Shown one piece after another: positions 58,163 to 64,000 of a DNA stretch of 64,000 nucleotides (the stretch's first letter is position 1; each line of letters begins with the position of its first letter). The notes beneath the pieces are model-generated. The model worked only from the letters and a program-made list of their open reading frames with translations, searched no databases and was not told the origin of the DNA. This DNA comes from Bradyrhizobium lablabi (GTDB taxonomy: Bacteria; Pseudomonadota; Alphaproteobacteria; Rhizobiales; Xanthobacteraceae). Position numbers and translations under genes: made by a program. The stretch spans positions 208,771-272,770 of the forward strand of contig NZ_JAFCJK010000010.1 of assembly GCF_018131005.1 (NCBI RefSeq), given 5' to 3'.

Positions 58163-59211
58163 CACGTGGTGATGCACTTCTCGAAGCCGTCGCGGATCGC
58201 CTGCTCCGGCAGATCGCGACCGATGAAGACGACCCGGCTCTCGCGCCGCTCGCCATCCTTCCATTTCCGCTGGTGATCGCCCTCGAGCATCATGTGGACG
58301 CCCTGGAAGACGTAGCGGTCGTCGTCGCCGGCGAAGGCGAGGATGCCCTTCGAGCGCAGGATCTTCTGACCTTCGTTCGCAACGAGCTGCTGCAGCCACG
58401 GCATGAACATGGTCGGATCAAGCGGCTTGTCCGAGCGCAGCGACAGCGATTGCATGTCCTCGTCGTGATAGTGCTTCAGCCCGCCATGGTCATGGCCGTG
58501 ATCATGATGGTGATGAGCATGGTCGTGGTCGTGATGATCGTGATCGTGGTCGTCGCCGGTCTCCAGGAAGTCCGGCTCGATCTCGAGGATGCGATCGAGA
58601 TCGAACGCGCCGCGCTCCAGCACATCGGCCAACGCCACCTTGCAGCGTTCGGTGCGGTGCAGCTTGGCGTAGGGGTTGATGCCGCGGATGCGGGCCTCGA
58701 CCTCGGCAAGCTCGGGCTTCGACACGAGGTCGGTCTTGTTCAGCACGATGACATCGGCAAAGGCGATCTGGTTCTTCGCCTCGGGCGCGTCCTTCAGACG
58801 ATCGCTCAGCCACTTGGCGTCGGCGACGGTGACGACGGCGTCGAGGCGCGCGTTCCTCTGCACGTCCTCGTCGACGAAGAAGGTCTGCGCCACCGGCGCG
58901 GGATCGGCGAGGCCGGTGGTCTCGACGATGATGGCGTCGAACTTGCCCTTGCGCTTCATCAAGCCGTCCATGATGCGGACGAGATCGCCGCGCACCGTGC
59001 AGCAGACGCACCCGTTGTTCATCTCGAACACTTCTTCATCGGCGCCGATGATCAGATCATTGTCGATGCCGATTTCGCCGAATTCGTTGACGATAACGGC
59101 GTATTTCTTGCCGTGGTTCTCCGACAGGATGCGGTTGAGCAGCGTGGTCTTGCCGGCGCCGAGATACCCCGTCAGCACGGTCACAGGAATCTTTTGCGAA
59201 GCTTCAGCCAT
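58162..59211 (-). CDS. COG0523/CobW-family GTPase, probable zinc metallochaperone
   Basis: The 349-aa protein has P-loop GYLGAGKTTLLN (about 15-26), the CxCC metal motif in NNGCVCCTVRGD, NKTD and a C-terminal CobW_C domain. A histidine-aspartate stretch of about 30 residues (HDHDHHDHDHAHHHHDHGHD) lies between. COG0523 GTPases deliver zinc or other metals under limitation. The znu operon 150 bases upstream supports zinc. A 10-bp inverted repeat stands 27 bases before its start. It is translationally coupled to the WD40 gene. Confidence 0.9.
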   Translation of the reverse strand: MAEASQKIPVTVLTGYLGAGKTTLLNRILSENHGKKYAVIVNEFGEIGIDNDLIIGADEEVFEMNNGCVCCTVRGDLVRIMDGLMKRKGKFDAIIVETTGLADPAPVAQTFFVDEDVQRNARLDAVVTVADAKWLSDRLKDAPEAKNQIAFADVIVLNKTDLVSKPELAEVEARIRGINPYAKLHRTERCKVALADVLERGAFDLDRILEIEPDFLETGDDHDHDHHDHDHAHHHHDHGHDHGGLKHYHDEDMQSLSLRSDKPLDPTMFMPWLQQLVANEGQKILRSKGILAFAGDDDRYVFQGVHMMLEGDHQRKWKDGERRESRVVFIGRDLPEQAIRDGFEKCITT

Positions 59212-59237
59212 AACAACTCCGAAAGGGATTTCGAGGC

Positions 59238-59259
59238 CATGATGCGAAATCGCATCATG
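59238..59259. promoter_or_regulatory. Inverted repeat upstream of the COG0523 gene
   Basis: CATGATGCGA-AA-TCGCATCATG is a perfect 10-bp dyad 27 bases before the GTPase start, extended by GAGG/CCTC with one mismatch. It does not resemble the Zur boxes. It could be an operator or a leader hairpin. Confidence 0.6.
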
Positions 59260-59276
59260 ACCTCATCTCTTTGTTT

Positions 59277-59325
59277 GAGCACGATCTTTTCGGAAAACCG
59301 GTTCCCACTTTTCCGGATCATGCTT
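59277..59325. repeat. Palindromic repeat, second copy
   Basis: GAGCACGATCTTTTCGGAAA and TTTCCGGATCATGCT are the arms, close to those at 38883-38935. It separates znuA from the COG0523 gene. Confidence 0.75.
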
Positions 59326-59360
59326 GGGGAGCGCTCAACCCGGCAGGGAGGCCCCTGCCC

Positions 59361-60233
59361 CTAGTTGGCGAGCGCGCTGGTCAGGGTCTTTATATTGTGC
59401 CTCACCATGTCAATGTAAGTGGGTGCTTTGCCCTTTTCGCCCGTCAAACTGTCCGAATAAAGGGTGCCCCCGATCCGGGCGCCGGTCTCGGCGGCTATCC
59501 GTTCGATCAGGCGCGGATCGCTGATATTTTCGAGAAAAACTGCCGGAATTTTCGCTTGTTTGACCTGGGTGATGATGGCGGCGATATCGCGTGCGCTGGC
59601 CTCCGATTCCGTGGACACGCCGAGCGGCGCGACGAACTGGATGCCGTAGGCGGCCGCGAAATAGCCGAAGGCGCCATGGGTTGAGATCACCTTGCGCCGC
59701 GCCTGCGGAATGTTCGCCACCGCTTCCCGCACCTCGCGGTCGAGCGCCTCCAGCTTCGCCAGATAGGCCTCAGCATTGGCGCTGAAGGTGTCGGCATCCG
59801 CCTGGCCGACCGCGATCAACGCGTCGCGGATGTTGGCGACATAGAGCTTCGCATTGACCACGGATTGCCAAGCATGCGGATCGGCCGCGCTGCCGATCTT
59901 CAAGGGGGCGATGCCCGCGGTTGCGACCGTGATCGCCGCCTTGCCGCCGGAGGCCTGCAACAACCGCGGCAGCCAGCCCTCGAGCCCGAGGCCGTTGATC
60001 ACGAGAAGTTTCGCGTCGACGACCTTCTTCGCATCGGCCGGCGTCGGCGCGTAGACATGCACGTCGCTGTCGGGCCCCACAAGGGCGACCACGTCCACGC
60101 GGTCCCCGCCGACATTGCGGACCATGTCGGCAAGAATCGAGAAGCTCGCAACGACACTCACCCGGCTTTCCGCCCGCGCCGCGCCGGTGGCCTCGACGAG
60201 CGCGAGACAGACGATCCAGAACAAGCGCCGCAT
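59361..60233 (-). CDS. znuA: Zinc ABC transporter, periplasmic binding protein
   Basis: The 290-aa protein has a signal peptide (MRRLFWIVCLALVEATGAARA) and the cluster A-I metal-binding fold. Candidate ligands are His in DSDVHVYAPTPAD, DPHAWQS and STHGAFGYFAAAYG plus a later Asp/Glu (VFLENISDP). It lacks the His-rich loop common in ZnuA, so a manganese or zinc role is set by context: Zur-type boxes head the operon. It is last in the znuC-znuB-znuA order. ATG 60233 was chosen; a GTG 9 bases upstream overlaps the znuB stop. Confidence 0.88.
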   Translation of the reverse strand: MRRLFWIVCLALVEATGAARAESRVSVVASFSILADMVRNVGGDRVDVVALVGPDSDVHVYAPTPADAKKVVDAKLLVINGLGLEGWLPRLLQASGGKAAITVATAGIAPLKIGSAADPHAWQSVVNAKLYVANIRDALIAVGQADADTFSANAEAYLAKLEALDREVREAVANIPQARRKVISTHGAFGYFAAAYGIQFVAPLGVSTESEASARDIAAIITQVKQAKIPAVFLENISDPRLIERIAAETGARIGGTLYSDSLTGEKGKAPTYIDMVRHNIKTLTSALAN

Positions 60234-60238
60234 CGCCG

Positions 60239-61108
60239 TCACGCCTCGAGATGGCGGCCGGGGAACAGCTGCCGCACGAGACCGCTGACATTGCCGAACA
60301 GAAGCGACACCAGATAGAAGCCCGCCGCGACCAGGATGATCGCGGGCCCCGAGGGAATCCGCGTCTGGTACGACAGCACCAGGCCCGCATAGCCGGACAG
60401 CATGGCGCTCGTCACCGCGATGCAGATCATGGCCGTGATGTCGCGCGACCAGAACCGCGCAATGCCTGCGGGCAGGATCATCAGCCCGACGCCGAGCAGG
60501 GTGCCGAGCGCATGGAAGCCGTTGACGAGATTGATCACGACCAGCGCGAGAAACGCGAGATGCGCCGGCGCCCCGGCCCTGCTGACGGTGCGCAGAAACA
60601 CCGGATCGACGCATTCGATCACCAGGGGACGATAGATCACCGCCAGGACCAGCATGGTGACGGTGGCGTTGAAGGCGATCATCAGCAGCGTCTGGTCGTC
60701 CATCGCCAGGATGTTGCCGAACAGCACGTGCAGGAGGTCGATATTGGTGCCCTTGATGGAGACGATGGTGACGCCAAGCGCGAGCGAGACCAGATAGAAC
60801 GTCGCGAGCGAGGCATCCTCCTTCAATTCCGTGGTGCGGGCGACCAGGCCGGCAAGCAGCGCCACCGTGAAGCCTGCGATCAGGCCGCCGGTCGTCATCG
60901 CGAACAGATTGAGCCCGGAGACCAGGAAGCCGATTGCGGCCCCCGGCAGGATCGCATGCGCCATGGCATCGCCGACGAGGCTCATCCGGCGCAGCATCAG
61001 GAACACGCCGATCGGCGCGCCACCGAGCGAGAGAGCAATCACGGCGGCGAGCGCGCGGCGCATGAACTCGAATTCGATGAACGGCGTGATCAGCGCGTCT
61101 GATAGCAT
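60239..61108 (-). CDS. znuB: Zinc ABC transporter, permease
   Basis: The 289-aa product is an ABC-3-type permease with eight to nine membrane helices and the family segment GDAMAHAILPGAAIGFLVSG near residues 47-66. The EFMRRALAAVIALSLGGAPIG N-terminus and FHALGTLLGVGLMILPAG loop (partial: GTLLGVGLMILPAG) are typical. Start ATG 61108 lies 5 bases after the znuC stop; the longer frame overlaps znuC. It forms the inner-membrane channel for zinc with ZnuA and ZnuC. Confidence 0.9.
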   Translation of the reverse strand: MLSDALITPFIEFEFMRRALAAVIALSLGGAPIGVFLMLRRMSLVGDAMAHAILPGAAIGFLVSGLNLFAMTTGGLIAGFTVALLAGLVARTTELKEDASLATFYLVSLALGVTIVSIKGTNIDLLHVLFGNILAMDDQTLLMIAFNATVTMLVLAVIYRPLVIECVDPVFLRTVSRAGAPAHLAFLALVVINLVNGFHALGTLLGVGLMILPAGIARFWSRDITAMICIAVTSAMLSGYAGLVLSYQTRIPSGPAIILVAAGFYLVSLLFGNVSGLVRQLFPGRHLEA

Positions 61109-61113
61109 CGGCG

Positions 61114-61869
<756 letters not shown>

Positions 61870-61872
61870 GGT

Positions 61873-62064
61873 TCACCTCATCGCCAGCCAGACCGCGCCC
61901 CACAGACAGGCGCTGACCGCCAGCGCCGCCGCGAGCCGGGCCGGCACGGTCATGCGCAGGATCGACCAGTGCGCGACCTGCGCCGGATGCGGCGCGGCCG
62001 GGCCGTGGCTGTGCCCGTGGTGGGCGTGGCCGTCGTGGTGAACGTGGGAATGGGTATGCGCCAT
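61873..62064 (-). CDS. Histidine-rich membrane microprotein heading the znu operon
   Basis: The 63-aa product begins MAHTHSHVHHDGHAHHGHSH, with 12 histidines or so in the first 22 residues, followed by a linker (APHPAQVAHWSILRM) and one membrane helix (LAAALAVSACLWGAVWLAM). It is probably a membrane-tethered zinc-binding peptide, perhaps buffering or handing zinc to ZnuBC. No Shine-Dalgarno is evident and the start is only 10 bases from a Zur box. I know of no named family; similar His-rich leaders occur beside metal transporters. Confidence 0.75.
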   Translation of the reverse strand: MAHTHSHVHHDGHAHHGHSHGPAAPHPAQVAHWSILRMTVPARLAAALAVSACLWGAVWLAMR

Positions 62065-62073
62065 GGGGAACAG

Positions 62074-62088
62074 TGTTACATTACAACA
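62074..62088 (-). promoter_or_regulatory. Zur-type box 2 (promoter-proximal to the ATG)
   Basis: TGTTACATTACAACA is an imperfect dyad, centred 20 bp (two helical turns) from box 1 and 10 bases upstream of the microprotein start. Confidence 0.65.
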
Positions 62089-62093
62089 ATCAG

Positions 62094-62108
62094 TGTTATA
62101 TTATAACA
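62094..62108 (-). promoter_or_regulatory. Zur-type box 1 overlapping a -10 element
   Basis: TGTTATATTATAACA is a perfect 7-1-7 palindrome of the alphaproteobacterial Zur consensus. On the minus strand it contains TATAAT, so bound Zur would block the promoter of the znu operon when zinc is plentiful. Confidence 0.85.
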
Positions 62109-62169
62109 TAACGCGAGTCCATCCAGACCGACCTTGAATTCTGGACCGCTGTGAGATGTGGGGCTGCGG

Positions 62170-62470
62170 GTCATGCACCCGCATTCTCGCGACACGATGC
62201 GCCCGAGGCTTGCGTCACTTTCCACCCCCATGAGAAATGAGGGCGCAGGGAAAGCCGGGTGCCGATCGCACCCATGGGCCCCGTGCAACAAAAAGCACGG
62301 GGGTAGGACCACAGGTGTAACCGGAAACAACCCGGCTTTCCCTGCGCGATGGTTTTACGACTTACTTCGTGCTCTCCCCAGCGAGACCGGGCCTTTTTGT
62401 CACTGTCGCTTGCGAGATCGTTTCCCGCAAACTTAACGCCAGCCATTGGGGCGTCAGGACCACACGACTT
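62170..62470 (+). repeat. Long interspersed repeat, copy 3 (3' truncated)
   Basis: It has the same 5' arm, core and TCCCTGCGCGATGGTTTT segment as copy 2, but stops after GCGTCAGGACCACACGACTT, so the terminal ~130 bases are missing and unrelated sequence follows. Confidence 0.85.
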
Positions 62471-62973
62471 GATGTCTAGCCGTTTTTTCGGCCTGTTGAA
62501 AATGGAAGAAATGCCTGAAAATAAAGGTTTTCTTTGATTTCTGCCGGACGAACGGTAGGCCCGCCCGAACCCGCTGGGCCCTAATAGGCCCTAGTTTCAC
62601 ATCGTGTGCGCTGGCGCGGCCTGCCCGGTGTCCTGTAGCCCTGCGCTCTGGCGCGCTGTGGGGCCTTCCTGCGGGCTCTGACGCCTGCCTGTCGCCTGGT
62701 CCCTGTCCGTGGTGATGGTGGCGTGCTCGACGCTGGCGTGGCCACTGTCCGTGACGACCGCCTGCCATTGTCGTGACGCTGCCCACGCATGGTGGTCGTG
62801 GCCGAAGATCGCAAAACATTGGCTGATCATAACAAGACGTTTTGAGCCTTCAGGCCTTACACAGTACGCGAGCGCTCTGCGCCTTTTCCAAACCATTACG
62901 AGAAGCCACCTTGCAAGGCGATCTGCCACAGGCACTTCAGCGCCTTTTCGAGACCCTCACGGGAAGCCACGCC
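62471..62973. other. Intergenic region of unclear content
   Basis: After the truncated repeat come about 500 bases without a convincing gene. The minus-strand frame 62597-62935 is open, but has no family features and lacks a ribosome site I trust. Confidence 0.4.
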
Positions 62974-63612
62974 ATGCAAGGCTCGCTCGTGGTCATTATC
63001 GCCGTGGCCGCATTTCTAGCTGGCCGTTGCAGCGAACGCCTTCGCGCAAGGCTGGCACGTCAAGCATGGCATAAGCGAAAGGCGCGTTGGAGAAGAGGTG
63101 AAGGAGTTCCCTTCAAGGCGGGTTGGAGAAGAGCTGACGGAGTGGTTCCCTTCAAGAGGGAAGCAGCTCCTGTCACTGACGCAGCAGAGCAGCTTCGCCT
63201 CGTCATGGGTGCAGAGTTTGAAAAGCGTCCCCTTCTCTCACGGTCGGAGGCTCAGGTCTTGTACGCCGCCGAAAGGGCGGTCAACACTGCGGACCTCAAC
63301 TGGCGGGTGATGGCGCAAGTGAGCTTGGGTGAGGTTCTCGCCTGCGGCGATGCGCGGGCCTACAGCGCGATCAACAGCAAGCGTGTTGACCTCCTCATAG
63401 TCTCCCGCAGTGGCGATCCGATTGCGGCGATTGAATACCAAGGACATGGCCACTACCAAGGAACTGCCGCAGCGCGAGATGCTGTAAAGAAAGAGGCGCT
63501 GCGCAAGGCTGGGGTCCGGTACATCGAGGTAACACCCGACGGCGGCACTGAGGAAATGGTCCGGGTGATTTCGCGGATAGCGCAAGTGGAAAGGCTGAAG
63601 CCAGTACCCTGA
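62974..63612 (+). CDS. DUF2726-domain membrane-anchored protein
   Basis: The 212-aa product has an N-terminal membrane helix (MQGSLVVIIAVAAFLAGRC) and a basic linker. A C-terminal DUF2726 domain (about 85-205; RVDLLIVSRSGDPIAAIEYQ, GHGHYQGTAAARDAVKKEAL and RKAGVRYIEV) follows. The domain has the restriction-endonuclease-like pattern of a D-ExY-K core (D in RVDLLIV, E in AIEYQG). Related proteins are suspected nucleases of unknown role. Linker codons contain a near-exact 39-base tandem duplication (around 63084-63160). ATG 62974 follows GGGAAGCC; a TTG start 132 bases upstream is open. Confidence 0.75.
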   Translation: MQGSLVVIIAVAAFLAGRCSERLRARLARQAWHKRKARWRRGEGVPFKAGWRRADGVVPFKREAAPVTDAAEQLRLVMGAEFEKRPLLSRSEAQVLYAAERAVNTADLNWRVMAQVSLGEVLACGDARAYSAINSKRVDLLIVSRSGDPIAAIEYQGHGHYQGTAAARDAVKKEALRKAGVRYIEVTPDGGTEEMVRVISRIAQVERLKPVP

Positions 63613-64000
63613 AGGCCGCGTCGTGACACCAGCACGATGATCGTGGTCCGTGACCTGCGTGGTGGATGAGACCGATCACGGCGTCACGCCTGCACCACAT
63701 CAAGCCTGAACGTGTCCGCGATGCGCGCGACACTGGCGATGGTGGTGGCGCTCACGACGGCGGTGTGAGCGGCATGGCGACCCTCCCGCGATAGTCGTCA
63801 GGGTCCTGTGGAGAGAAAAGAAAACGCGGGGACCGCGCGACCGCACGTATTGCGGATATCTGCTGCGAGAAAATCCGTGGTTGCAGTTACAGGGAAGCAG
63901 CGCGTCCTACTCAATGTCCGCTGTGTGTGGACGGCTCCGGGTTGGCAAGGAGAATCTTCACTTGCGGCGTTGGTCGGAGCAGCCATGTGTTCGGCCTGTT
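63613..64000. other. Terminal 388 bases without a recognised gene
   Basis: A short minus-strand frame ending near 63691 (reading ATTIASVARIADTFRLDVVQ) looks protein-like, but it is only about 36 codons after an in-frame stop and may be a fragment. Nothing else is recognised. Confidence 0.4.

Noticed and set aside
62597..62935. 112-aa minus-strand frame
   Set aside because: No recognisable motif or convincing ribosome site; kept as unknown intergenic sequence.

Overview
The window is a chromosomal stretch of a high-GC alphaproteobacterium. It most resembles Bradyrhizobium or a close relative in the Nitrobacteraceae. The basis is the set of gene families (CpdR, DUF1127, homospermidine synthase, GltB/GltD), a ROSE-type RNA thermometer in front of a small heat-shock gene, an MmgR/suhB-type small RNA beside an inositol-monophosphatase-family gene, a speF-type leader before ornithine decarboxylase, and several intergenic repeat families I recall from that group. 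Family names come from reading the proteins; no database search was run.

Layout. 1-6 kb: end of a shikimate/quinate dehydrogenase followed by a 3-dehydroshikimate dehydratase/HPPD-like fusion (aromatic catabolism), a secreted TPR protein coupled to a small secreted protein, and a ketopantoate-reductase-like dehydrogenase. 6-16 kb is the most accessory-looking part: a 1459-aa FecR-VCBS-RTX surface protein with an unusual rise in cysteine along its repeats, a divergent small FecR protein, a TPR protein, a phospholipase-D-like protein, and debris that includes a second copy of the PLD gene's 3' end. 16-27 kb: tRNA-Val, cpdR, an N-formylglutamate amidohydrolase, the MmgR-like sRNA, a HisN/SuhB-like phosphatase, a LysR regulator beside a TauE-type transporter, a LysE exporter, a class III cyclase with TPRs, a possible heme-thiolate peroxidase relative, a monoacylglycerol-lipase-like hydrolase and ROSE-hsp20. 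27-34 kb: gltB-gltD, with related palindromic repeats on either side of gltD. 34-50 kb: GST, DUF1127, LysR, a beta-barrel porin, kdsD, a methyltransferase, a CMD/HxlR pair with a perfect dyad operator, NfeD and SPFH proteins, hemH, a MAPEG protein, and a dcp-DUF1007-NicO operon.

50-55 kb is a polyamine operon: speF-like leader, ornithine decarboxylase, GNAT, a 55-aa membrane microprotein, a Rid-family protein and homospermidine synthase (ornithine to putrescine to homospermidine). It is followed by convergent acetoacetate decarboxylase and an MgtC-family protein. 57-62 kb is a zinc-homeostasis region on the minus strand. Two tandem Zur-type boxes precede a 63-aa histidine-rich membrane microprotein, then znuC, znuB and znuA, and further on a COG0523 GTPase translationally coupled to a WD40 protein. 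The last 2 kb hold a truncated copy of a long interspersed repeat and a DUF2726 protein in poorly characterised sequence.
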